NCBI RefSeq assembly: GCF_003576645.1 | Contig: NC_044925.1 | Coordinates: 22,136,299 to 22,200,298 of the forward strand | DNA length: 64,000 nt | Origin: Ipomoea triloba | Taxonomy: Eukaryota; Streptophyta; Magnoliopsida; Solanales; Convolvulaceae | Direction of reading: 5' to 3' | Shown: positions 23,021 to 37,885 of the stretch, one piece after another | How positions within the stretch are numbered: position 1 is the first letter of the stretch | Layout of the letters: the number at the start of each line of letters is the position of its first letter | Position numbers and translations under genes: made by a program | The notes under the pieces: generated by a model | Database searches by the model: none | Seen by the model: the letters and a program-made list of their open reading frames with translations, nothing else | What the model was told of the DNA's origin: nothing

Positions 23021-24752
23021 ATGGGATCCAATGCACTCTGCTATCTCTTTCTCTCTCTGCAATATTTCTCTTCCTTCTTGTTGCGCCCGCGGAAGTGGGA
23101 TAGATCAGATTGCAACAATAATTTGAGAAAGAAAAATAAATGAGGCACAGATTTTACGTGGAAAACCCCTAAACAAATTAGGGTAAAAACCACGGGCAAG
23201 GGTAGAAGAATTTCACTATGAGAAAATAGGAGTTACAACCACTCTCTAACTAACAAGGAGAAAACAAGGATAATTCTCTCTTGCTAGGAAGGAGAAATAC
23301 ACTCAACAAACTCTCTAATATCTCTAGTATATGAGGGAAGAATAGAATGATTTGGGATGGCTAGAATGGCAAAATGACCTCCCTATTTATAGTTGAGAAA
23401 TTGGGGTCATTTTGTAGTTAGCCTAAAATGTAGGGACCCAACAATAAATAGTATGTTCAAAATTTGCAGCTGCCTAACTATGCTTTGTGGCTGTATGGTC
23501 TGCTGCCAAACTTCACTGCTACCTTTGCTGCTGCCTGCTGCCGACACTTCTCCCAAAGCTCCAACCCCATCGATTCTCTGGACATTCTAATCCACCGCCA
23601 CGCCCTGAACGCGCTAGTCAACCAGCGGCGGCCCCGCACGGGCGCGCTCTACAACGCCACCCTCCCGGCCAACCTCGCAGGTAGGGGTGTGCAATTTATG
23701 AAATTTTTCGGTTAGCCAACCGAACCACCGAAAAATTTCAGTTAACCATTAACCGAATCAAAAAATTCGGCTCAATTAATGGTTAAAGGAATCTTGAAAC
23801 TTCGGTTAACTATTAATTCGGTTCGAAAGGTTGGTTAACCGAATTTATATATATATATATAATTATTATTTTAGGTGTTATTTTTAGAATTTTATATTTT
23901 AGGTTTAAAAAGTTCGGTTAGACTGATTAACCGAAAAAAAAAAAATTTGGTTCTATTAATTCGGTAACACAAATTTCAATTCGATTAACGGTTAAAGATT
24001 TTAAAATTTTATTAATTCAGTTAACCGAATGAACACCCTTACTTGCAGGGATGAAGCTCTCAGTGGTGCGGCTACGAAGCAAGACGCTATGGCGAAAAGG
24101 CGCGAATTTTAGCAACTTTCATATCCCCCCAAAGACCCTCCCAGTCCCCTATGTTAAACGGGTGCTCATAGTTTCCCACGATCTAGGCAACTGGTCCTCC
24201 TCTCAGTACTTCAATCTCTCAGTCTCAGGCTACTCCCTTCTCACATCCATCGTAGGTTTCACAATCTACGACTCCTCGTCCAAACATCCCAACATTAAAA
24301 ACCTCACGCGCCTCGACCTTAACATCACCACGGGAATACCTATATCCGTTGAGTTCAAGAACGTGTCAAGTGGGGCCCGGGGAAAGACAAAATGTGCGAT
24401 ATTTGATGGTAAAGGGGAAGTGGTTCTAAGTGGTATGGAATTTCCTAATGTTTGTTATACGAGAAAGCAAGGCCAATTTTGTGTGGTGGTGGGGAATAAG
24501 AGGAAGGTGGGCGCGTGGGGGTTTTGGCTGATTGGGTTTGGTGTTGGGGTTTTTGGGTTGGGTGCTGTAGGGGTGGCTGGGAATTTGTTGCGTGGGATTG
24601 TTAAGGCGAAGAAGAATTGTGAAATGGAGAAAGAAGCAGAGGATGGTGAGTTGATGGAGAGCATTTGGATCTACAATAGCACCAAAATGCCTCGAGCTAT
24701 GGTCACAAGGACTCATCCTGCTGCAGTGATGGATAATTCAAGTCTTCATTAG
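23021..24752 (+). CDS. DUF1191 family protein, interrupted by a solo LTR and by a MITE-derived intron
   Basis: Coding pieces are 23021-23078, 23552-23680 and 24049-24752. Joined, they give 891 nt (296 aa), normal for plant DUF1191 proteins (unknown function). The start is ATG 23021, giving a hydrophobic signal-peptide-like N-terminus (ALCYLFLSLQYF). DUF1191 landmarks are PRTGALYNATLPANLAG followed, across the MITE, by MKLSVVRLRSKTLWRKG, then VLIVSHDLGNWSS, a Cys pair (KTKCAIFDG, FPNVCYTRKQGQFCVVV), and a transmembrane segment (WGFWLIGFGVGVFGLGAVGV) with a short cytoplasmic tail. The second break (23681-24048) can be removed by GT-AG splicing. The first (23079-23546) is an antisense solo LTR with an in-frame stop, so full-length protein needs a bypass: a new start, or cryptic splicing. 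I see no other frameshift or stop, so the damage looks recent. It may be a null allele. Confidence 0.8.
23079..23546 (-). mobile_element. Copia-type solo LTR inside the DUF1191 signal peptide
   Basis: The element begins TGTTGCGCCC and ends GCCGACA (TG...CA), flanked by the perfect 5-bp duplication CTTCT (23074-23078 and 23547-23551). On the minus strand it has a strong TATA box, CTATAAATAGGG (about 23379-23391 on the plus strand), so its promoter points antisense to the host gene. Near its 3' end (minus strand) it carries the 'GGGTTTTCCACGTAAAATCT' text seen in plant copia LTRs. No internal retrotransposon genes remain. It splits codon 20 of the host gene. Confidence 0.9.
23682..24041 (+). 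mobile_element. hAT-type MITE forming a spliceable intron
   Basis: The 360-bp element has near-matching ends TAGGGGTGTGC and (inverted) TAAGGGTGTTC, typical of plant hAT MITEs. It has an 8-bp target duplication, CTCGCAGG at 23674-23681 and CTTGCAGG at 24042-24049 (one substitution). The interior is rich in 'ggttaaccgaa' inverted text. The last G of the left TSD plus the first T of the element make the donor CAG|GTAGGG. The right TSD supplies the acceptor TTGCAG|G. Intron 23681-24048 is therefore the element plus exactly one TSD. Confidence 0.9.
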
Positions 24753-25425
24753 ATATACTCTCATCTAGCTTTCAACAACCTGTACTTCATTTCTATTCCT
24801 GCATATTGCCCTGTAAAAATATATTTAAAGATATCATAGTGTGTTTTTCATAGTCAGTTGTCCATAGCTGATCGGCTCAAATCAAACAGCTTGACTAATT
24901 TGGTTGGGATTGGGATTACCCTTAAGACATATTGTCATGTTGGTTGCAACTTGCATATAGTATATAAAATGCTAAGCCCAACTATTGATTTAAGCTTTTA
25001 GTTGAGACAAAACGAGTTCAAAGTGGCCAATAAATGGTCAAGTCTAGTACCTGATGGGTGGAGGATTGTGGACGAAGGCCGGTAAAGTCCTTAAGGGCCG
25101 AACCCAGCAGCCAGCCTGTTTCGACAGTCTATAAGTAAGGAAATAAGTTGCGTTCGCTACTAGTTCCCAACAATAACAATTTCAACTAGTTATAGCTTTT
25201 GGCGTGAATGGTAAGCGCGTGATCCAAAAAGTAGGATATGATTTGTTTGAAAATGTGGTTTTGGTGGACCACATTATTATTGTTGAATGTCAAAAACCCA
25301 TACAAGATTCTATTATAACCAAAGAATATATTGTATATTGAATACCCTTTCAAAAACAAAACTCAAATATTTAGGCACACCATTTGTTGTTTGTACTGCA
25401 TTTTTAATTTTTTTGCTGTTTTGGC
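24753..25425. other. Spacer between convergent DUF1191 and ABC transporter genes
   Basis: Contains the two 3' untranslated regions. A stretch at 25030-25230 ('ggtggaggattgtggacgaa') looks repeat-derived, but no element ends were identified. Confidence 0.45.
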
Positions 25426-30481
<5,056 letters not shown>

Positions 30482-31444
30482 GGTTTCCTATTCTCTGCCC
30501 GTAACAAAACCAAACACAAAATAATGCAACTAATAATATCAGATTCTTGAACAGATACTGCATTGTAACAGAGTCAATAGTACTCAAAAAAAGAATATCA
30601 GATTCTTGAAACTCTAATGAAAAATAACATGAAAAACAATGATGAAAGAAGTTTGCAGATTATATTGCTTATCAACATTTCTGATGAAGTAAGTATCCAA
30701 CTAATATCCACCATGTATAATGATTAGTTACAGATCCAAGAAATATAAATTAAACATACAACAATTAGTTTTCTGATCTTAAAAACTGTCATCATGGAGC
30801 CATTTTTACATATCTTCTGAGCTGAGCTTACAAAGAAAGAAATTACTAAATCTTTTCAAACACCCAACTTCAATTCAAGACTGAATTTTTGCTCAAAATA
30901 ACCATGAAAAATTCATTTAGAGAAAGATATACAAATACTAAAACAAGATTACATAACTTACTTCTTTAAATTCCTTAAATAAATCACATGAAAACATGGG
31001 GTTTGCAAAGCAAATCTTCTGCTAGAAACATCTTTTTTTTTTTTTTTTGAGTTTCTTAAGAAGATTATGATCCAAGCTTACCAAGAAATGAAGAAACTAC
31101 TGGCGTTTATAAAACCTGCATGCAAAGTAGGTAGCTGAACATTGTTGGTTAGCTGTTGAATTTGTACACGCAATAATTAATTAATTGGATATTATCATAT
31201 TAATAATGGCCGTACACTTTATCATATGTTTAATTAGTAAATGTAGGTAATCATTTTGATTCGTTGGATTCCACTAAAAGAAGTGTGTTTCTTTCCGCTT
31301 TCTTCTTTTCTTATTTGGAAACTACTATCATGTATTTTGTTAAAAAAGTTTTTGTTTTTTTCAAAAAGAAGAAGAAAGATGGAAATAAAGAAAAATTTGT
31401 TCAAATGGAAAATGTTAAAAAAAATAGAAAAGTTTTTTAATAAT
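30482..31444. other. Upstream region of the ABCC10-like gene, containing a SINE tail
   Basis: At 30551-30590 is the plus-oriented 3' tail of the local SINE ('ttgtaacagagtcaatag' then 'tactcaaaaaa'), without its tRNA-like head, 70-110 bp upstream of the start codon. A TATA-like TTTATAAAA (minus strand) lies at 31106-31114. A minus-strand GTAAGC at 31081 and a CAG at 30495 could bound a 5' UTR intron, but this conflicts with the TATA position. I leave both unassigned. Confidence 0.45.
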
Positions 31445-31767
31445 GGGAGTGTTTAGTAAATAGTTGTTAGTTGATAGCTGTTAGTTGATTGAGTTAATGA
31501 GTTTGACTAGAGTTGATAACACTAATTGATTGTAGAAAAATATTTGTTAAATTAGCTGATAGCTCATTACATGCAAAATGACTTTCTCAAAAAACTGTTT
31601 TGAGTAGTTTTTTGAATTTTAACATTATGAAGCAATAAGCTGTTACAAAATGCTAATTAATCAAAACACTCATATTGATTGTTTAACCAAGCCAAACAAC
31701 TAATAGTGGTTAAATAAGTCAAAATTGAATTGGTTGATAAGCTAACTATGTTATCAAACAAGACCAA
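31445..31767. mobile_element. MITE, family B copy 2
   Basis: This is the diverged relative of 2854-3191, sharing 'taaatagttgttagttgata', 'gttagttgattg', 'ccaaacaactaatagtgg' and the terminal 'caaacaagacc'. The ends are too eroded to read a target duplication. Confidence 0.6.
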
Positions 31768-31955
31768 CATATTTTATTCTCTACTCCTTAATAATTTGTT
31801 TAAAGCCTACTACTATGTGGTGTGATTACACATCTATTATCATTCCAAATGAATGGTCACATGATTGAACTCTAGTGGTGAAACATTGATTCTTTAAATT
31901 AAAAATATATTAAAAAAGTATAAAACAAACACTATCTTTTCAAAATCTTTTATTT

Positions 31956-32105
31956 CGAGTCTTAAAAAAAATTGTTCAAATGAACTAGAGATTAATAAAT
32001 TATTTTATTCTATCAGGAAAAGTTATGGATCGAGTCTTTAAAAAAAATTGTTCAAATGAACTAGAGATTAATAAATTATTTTATTTTATCAGGAAAAGTT
32101 ATGGA
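31956..32105. repeat. Two-copy tandem duplication, 75-bp unit
   Basis: A 75-bp unit starting 'cgagtcttaaaaaaaattg' at 31956 is repeated at 32031 with only two or three substitutions (including ttattctatc to ttattttatc). Recent slippage or unequal exchange is likely. Confidence 0.85.
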
Positions 32106-32839
32106 CAAAATGATTACAATTTTTCCCATTAAGTGACATTCTTATTATCGAAACCCTTAAAAAAGTATTTTGTTCTATTTGGAAAAATTTTGGAAAAATT
32201 ATGGACAAAATTACAACTTTTTTCTATTTTGGCAGTATTCAATTGTTCCAATAGCTATATTGCACCAGGTGCATGTAGGGTTGATTATACCATGGAACAT
32301 GTTTCATACTACGTGTGTCGAATTGTTTCACTGTAAGTTTAATTTTTTATAAAGTTTTGAGGGTTGACTCGCGAAGCCTAGGGGCTAAAGTTCATGTGAT
32401 TCTAACTCATTCTATGCGGGTTGGAATTCTTTTTTTTTTTTTTTTTTTGAGAAGCTTTTTTTTTTTAAAAAAAAAAAAATTGAACAACCCATTACAATTA
32501 TGATTAATAAATAATGCATATATTTTGAAAATCATTAGTGAAAATGAGAATAATTCCTGTCATGGTTCATGCAATAAGTTTTACAGCAAACAAAATTACC
32601 TAGGATAGTACAATAATTGAAAGTATATAATGGAAGGAATTAAACATTCTTGCACCTTTTCTTGGACAGTACAGTGAGTTGTACAGGTGACTTTGATACG
32701 AACTCATGACAACGTTTTTTTTTTTTTTTTTGGACAACGTTGAAAAAAAAAAAAAAAACACTCATGACAACGTTGAAACTCTTGGTCTTATCTACCAATA
32801 TATATCAGCGCCTCGAGGTTGTTGGCAAATTATTGTGTA
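32106..32839. other. Low-complexity intergenic DNA
   Basis: Homopolymer T and A runs at 32427-32478 and 32713-32758 (the latter flanks a 'ggacaacgttg' inverted pair). No gene supported. Confidence 0.4.
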
Positions 32840-33120
32840 CCTGTATGGACCACGATCCAAAACGATATTTTTGAATTTTATGAATTAGAATAATATACTT
32901 TATGCGTTATAATAATATATTTTATGTGTTAGAATAACATATCTTATGTGAGAATAATGAAACTTCTAGGATAAGATAATGTATTTTATGCGTTAAAATA
33001 ATATACATCATGTTTTAGAATAATGTACATTATGAGTTATAAAAATATATGTTGTAGTGGGTCTTGATAAAAAAAAATACATAAAATGATGTCGCTTTTG
33101 GACCGTGATCCACACACAGT
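32840..33120. mobile_element. Short TIR element with internal AATAATAT minisatellite
   Basis: The left 'tggaccacgatccaaaacgat' (shortened) and right 'ttttggaccgtgatccacac' are inverted counterparts. The interior repeats 'ttagaataatatacttta'-like units about seven times. It belongs with the GTGGACC-ended elements at 6170 and 55958. Confidence 0.5.
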
Positions 33121-33740
33121 AATAACGGTTGGCAAGGCTGTGCACGGAAAGAGCAGTTTGAGGTGTGAGGAAATTTAAAGGTGCAAAATGTATACAAATA
33201 TGTATGCCCAGGTTAGTAGATGACTAGACACAACCTTCTACTTGTGTGGGTTAAAGACTAAAGTGAAAAAAAAATCAAAAGAAATTGACAAAAATAGAAA
33301 ACTTTTGAATACGGGATAAAAAGAGAAAAATTTATTTGACAAATGAATTTCTTGTAGATAATTTCTTTTATGCGGTCAAAGAGACACGAATTTTCGTGTT
33401 TGTATTTTTTTTTTTTTAAATCACAATCACATACACGCAAGTGGAGACACACAAGTCTCACTTGCGTGTCTGTTTGACCGCGAAAAAAATAAAATAATCT
33501 GACAAGAAACTCATTTGCCAAATGAGTTTTTTCTCTTTTTATCTAATTTTCAAAAGTTTTCTATTTTGTGTCAACTTTTTTTGGTTTGTTCTCATTTTAG
33601 TATGATCCTTGTTTGTGTAGTATTAAATCTTTTTTTTTTCCCCTAATTTAAATAGTCGGGGCCGCACGTTGCGCGTCAAGCTCACATTTTCGCAATCCCT
33701 ATTTCAAATGACCCTAACCCACCTCATCGAGGGGAGAGGC
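33121..33740. other. Intergenic DNA with an imperfect inverted repeat
   Basis: Text around 33290-33350 ('aaattgacaaaaatagaaa' to 'tttgacaaatgaatttctt') reappears inverted at 33500-33590. The two halves flank 'gcgtgtctgtttgaccgcg' / 'tgcggtcaaagagacacga'. It is a foldback transposon of roughly 330 bp whose exact ends I could not fix. No gene. Confidence 0.45.
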
Positions 33741-33744
33741 AAGT

Positions 33745-34320
33745 AGGGTTGTTAGCGAACAGAGTTTTCAGTAAACTATTTGTGTTTGTATTCAGTAAGC
33801 ATTTGTTATGTTCGTTTGTTAAGGTAAACGAATATAAATAAACAAATTTTAGAGTTCGGTTAATAAACGAACAAAGTTTGAATATTTATAGGCGGCTCGT
33901 GAACAAACTCGTTTGTGTTTGATAGTACAAAATGCTTTCAATATACTTAGATGCATAACAATATATGTAAAACACAGATCCAGTGAGAGAATTTAGCCCA
34001 AGAAAACTCTTTTATTCATCTTGCTGTAATCATGTAGAGAGAATAGGGAGAGAGAGTAGTTTCTTGGGTTCATCTAGAGAGAATGAGAGAGGAGCCAAAA
34101 AAAAGTCCCTAACATGCAAGGTTAAGGTCCCTTTTATAGGGTTAGTACCCGTACTCGTATTCATCTACGTACAAAATACTTAAGGCCGTATATTCGGAAT
34201 ATATTTCCTATCAGTGTTGATTTAATAATGTTTATAAACAAACTCATTTAGTGTTCGTTTAATAATATTCACAAACGAGCTCATTTAATATTCGCTTAAT
34301 AATATACACTTTTGAAATAA
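33745..34320. mobile_element. hAT-like MITE remnant split by a solo LTR
   Basis: AT-rich text with repeated 'gttcgtttgttaa', 'aataaacgaac' and 'acaaactcgttt' begins with 'tagggttgttagcgaac', as in plant hAT MITEs. It continues after the LTR at 33920-34213 with 'aataatgtttataaacaaac'. I could not fix the right end. Confidence 0.45.
33920..34213 (-). mobile_element. Solo LTR / TRIM of 294 bp with 5-bp TSD
   Basis: Begins TGATAGTAC and ends CCTATCA, with the 6-bp inverted ends TGATAG/CTATCA and the perfect flanking duplication GTGTT (33915-33919 and 34214-34218). On the minus strand it has a TATA box CCTATAAAAGGG (plus-strand 34129-34142) and an AATAAA polyadenylation signal (about 34010-34016). 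Transcription therefore runs leftwards. No internal domain. Confidence 0.85.
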
Positions 34321-34537
34321 TGTAATTGTACTTTTTGTCTTTTTTATGACTAACCCCCGCGCTATAATTAAACAACAGCGTTATGGTTGATATATTGTCA
34401 TAAAAAGGACAACTAATCTTTTTTAATTTGGTATATAATTACGTAGACTACTTCCATAGTGGGTGATCGACTGTCCTAAAAAAATGTAATAATTGTTGTA
34501 AATTCAGCCTATTAGTTCAATCTTTTAGGTTGATTCT

Positions 34538-34860
34538 AGGGTGTGTTTGGTTCATGAAGCTATCGGGAATGTAAATTAAAGTCATTGTTATTATTTGGTT
34601 GACAGATTTCTAGAACATTATTATAAGATTTGATTACCCCTTAACTAGAAAACTCATTCCCTAATAAAATAAGAATTTCATTCCATTATGCCCCCTCCTA
34701 ATTGGTAATTTGATTTTTAAGTTTGGATTAGTGCTTTTAGATTTTTTTTTTTTTGTTCATATTGGTGCTTTAGATGTCTTTATATTAAAATAAATTGTCT
34801 TGATTTTTTGTTCTTGTATTTTTAAAACCTTTATTCCTATTATAGGTTCATACATAACCA
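34538..34860. mobile_element. PIF/Harbinger-like MITE, family C partial copy
   Basis: Starts GGGTGTGTTTGGTTCATG and is the inverted relative of the first ~320 bp of 35266-35689, with shared 'catattggtgctttagatg' and 'cctcctaattggtaattt'. The far end is lost. Downstream DNA to 35262 repeats the phrase 'cctttattcctattat' and has no gene. Confidence 0.65.
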
Positions 34861-35265
34861 ATCTTAAGCTAGACAAATTGAGTTTAGAAAATGAAATGAA
34901 TTGTAAATTTATATTAGTTCTAATACCGCATGGGCAGCTCTAATCAATAATATTTTATAATAGGAATAAAGGTTTATATTAGGAACCAAGTGTTTTTGTT
35001 CATATTGTTTTTATTTTTTATTTTTGTTCATATTTGTGCTTTAAAATCTTTATTCCTTTTTTTTTTTTTTGTAAAGACCTTTATTCCTATTATGCGAATC
35101 CACAATGCCGCCTCTAGTCATGACCTTTAAGTCAGGCAAGGAACCGAGTGTTTTTATTGTTAAGGTTAATTCTATTTTCCCATTAATCTATACAGATTGA
35201 GTTTAGAATATGGAATGAATTGTAAATTTATATTAGTTCTAATACATTTAAATGATGCACAATAA

Positions 35266-35689
35266 GGGTGTGTTTGGTTCGCATATGGGAATTGAAATTG
35301 GAATGAGAATCAAATACTTGGTAATGGTAATGAGTTTTGGTGAAAGTATTTTGCATGCTTGGTAGTAGTGTGAAATTGGAATGATTACAAATATTGTTGG
35401 TTGGTTATGTATTAAAAAATCAAGATATTGTAATATAAAGACATCCAAAGCACCAATATGAACAAAAGAATAAAAACAAAAATCTAAAAGCACTATCCAA
35501 ACTTAAAAATTAAATTACCAATTAGGAGGGGGAATAATGGAATGAACCCCTTATTTTATTAGGGAATGAGTTCTCTAATTAAGGGGATAATCAAATCACA
35601 TAGTAGTGCTCTAGAAACCTGTCAACCAAACAATAACAATGACTTTGATTCTCATTCCTGATAGCTAAATACATGAACCAAACATACCC
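35266..35689. mobile_element. PIF/Harbinger-like MITE, family C complete copy
   Basis: Ends GGGTGTGTTTGGTTC and GAACCAAACATACCC are inverted repeats. The 3-bp TAA duplication lies at 35263-35265 and 35690-35692. Length 424 bp, no ORF. Copies of the same family lie at 34538 and 37886. Confidence 0.85.
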
Positions 35690-35692
35690 TAA

Positions 35693-36420
35693 GTATTTTA
35701 CATACAAGATCAATGAATACTGCAACCGTCGCTATTTTTAAAATTTCTTCATTTTCTGAATTTGCAAGATTAACTACAATATTGTTGTAGTCTCGAAATA
35801 TTTTCGATGCGTCAAGTGTGTCACGATGTTCTATTGCCCTACATTAGCATTTTTAATAATAAGTTGTAAATGTAGCTACATAAGATAATGATCTAATTTT
35901 ATATTATATTTTTTTAATACATTCTAACATATTTGTAATATATGTTTAACAATTATGTCAACTCTAATTAAGATGAGATTCGGACCTAAGATCTCTTTTA
36001 TAGAAATCATTGAGTAAGTTAAGAATAATAAATATATATAAACATCAAAGTTGTATAACGTGCATATATTCATGCAACATTGCAAGATGCATGATTGCAT
36101 GTACTAAATGTATTAATGAAATATTAATGTTAAGTCACGCCACTATCATTATCATACAATTATATACAGTAAAAAAGTTATAACGTACTGTACTATGAGG
36201 AATCTAGAATATCCTTAGTAATTGTTTTGATCATGTACGTATATATAGTATGATTTGAATCTATTTTATTTTATTTTCTATGAAAATGATTTTCAACCTA
36301 ACATTATATAACCTCTTGGTTACGAATAAAAAGCTTGCGTGGTCTCAACTTGAATATGCACTTTAAGCGGAGATTGCCTTGTGACTAACTGAAAAATAAT
36401 CAAAATAGGTAAATCAATTT
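35693..36420. other. AT-rich intergenic DNA, nothing recognised
   Basis: No gene or complete element seen. Confidence 0.4.
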
Positions 36421-36535
36421 TGACCTTGTGGTTTAGTGACACCCGGTGTCTTGGTTTACACTCTCACATGAATGATGGGAGTGGGTTTGAGCCCTCAGTA
36501 GAGGCTGTTTCAGTAGGTTGAGAAATTAGCTAACC
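36421..36535 (+). mobile_element. SINE copy with tRNA-like head
   Basis: The head has the A-box-like TTGTGGTTTAGTGAC and the B-box-like GGGTTTGAGCCCTC of the family at 4567-4712. The 3' part is cut short after 'tcagtaggttgagaaa'. Confidence 0.7.
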
Positions 36536-36836
36536 TAAATCAATTTAGATTATTTATAGTTAACCGACTCAAGTCAATATATAAGCAACTCTTATAGAAA
36601 ATTAAACTTAAAATATTGTGATTAGTGAGCTAACTATTTGATTTATTTGGAAGGTTGCGAAACTTTTTATTATATAATCTATAAAGTAGAATTGGTTGCC
36701 AACTATCTTTCAATTTGGTTAGTGGGAACCACATGCATGGTACGTGAGCGAAAAGCAAACTAGAACCTATTAGTTTATTAACTGCTGGAAATTTGTGTAT
36801 TTTAACCATCTTAAAGGTGGAGAAATTTTATTTTTT

Positions 36837-36948
36837 TTGGGAGTGGGTTCGAGTCTCAGTGGAGACAACTGTTGACTCTTTGTGATTCAGTAGGTTGAGA
36901 AAGTAGTTATGAACAGATACTACATTATAACAGAGGCGGTAGTACTCA
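36837..36948 (+). mobile_element. SINE copy, 5'-truncated
   Basis: Starts within the tRNA-like region at 'ggagtgggttcgagtctcag' (B box present, A box missing) and continues through the full 3' tail to 'tagtactcaaaaaa'. Confidence 0.75.
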
Positions 36949-37882
36949 AAAAATAATTGAAAATGTTGTTTATGTCTATAAATTCTCATTTTTAACTATT
37001 TTTAGTGGTAAAAAAAATTAGAGTTCCCCAGTAATATTAATTTGGTAAAAGCATTGTATTTAATTATTAAATAGTTTACGCTAAAATGTTTGTGTGGACG
37101 AATATTATAAATTAATTTAAAAAATAAAATGTTAATCTTTTTTTTTTTTTTGAAAAACAACTGAGCATAAAATTTATTGATGAATAAGGTGTCTTATACA
37201 CTAGTTTGTTCGCTAATTTATGGATAAAGTTAAAAGAAAAAGAATTAATAGAGCTAATGAGGTTGGTGCAATCGTTGAGGGCTAGCTAGTCCTACATATA
37301 TTCGTTCTTGTCTAAGATAAAGCCTCCTTGCACGTCAATGCCTCTCCAGGAGAGGGTTTGAATCACAACACAATGATGGATCTATTTGAGTCCCTAAATA
37401 TAGTTTAAAGTTTAAACACAAATTTGATCCTTATTAGCTATCAATGTGGGATATAACAATGTGCCATTTTTCTATTTTCATTTTACAATCCAAGCAAGTT
37501 CTTAGTCCCTAGGTTTTACTTTCCTTGCCCATACCAGCTGCCCCTTTGATTTGTAAATTGTAATTGAACTACTATATATGCATTATTTACTTTCTTTATC
37601 TTTTAGCCCTTTGATAGAAGGAACTAAATACATGCAACGAAAGCTAATTATTTAGGAAAATGACATGCATCTTGACAAATTGTAAAAACAAAATTTTATG
37701 GATGTAAAGTTCAAATTAATCAAGAAAACCTGTGGTCATATTCAAAATAAAAAAAAAAATTAAGGGTACAAAGCCATATTGTAGAGCAATGTTCAATTCA
37801 TTTTTATTATCTCAACTACCTTACATAAAATTCAAGCAACTTACTATGTACAAATCGACTTGAAAAAGTTTAATATGAACTT
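36949..37882. other. AT-rich intergenic DNA, nothing recognised
   Basis: No gene or element recognised. Confidence 0.4.
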
Positions 37883-37885
37883 TTA

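Noticed and set aside
30495..31081. A 5' UTR intron for the ABCC10-like gene
   Set aside because: Plausible GTAAGC donor and CAG acceptor exist on the minus strand, but the TATA-like box at 31106 would place the transcription start at or after the donor; left undecided.
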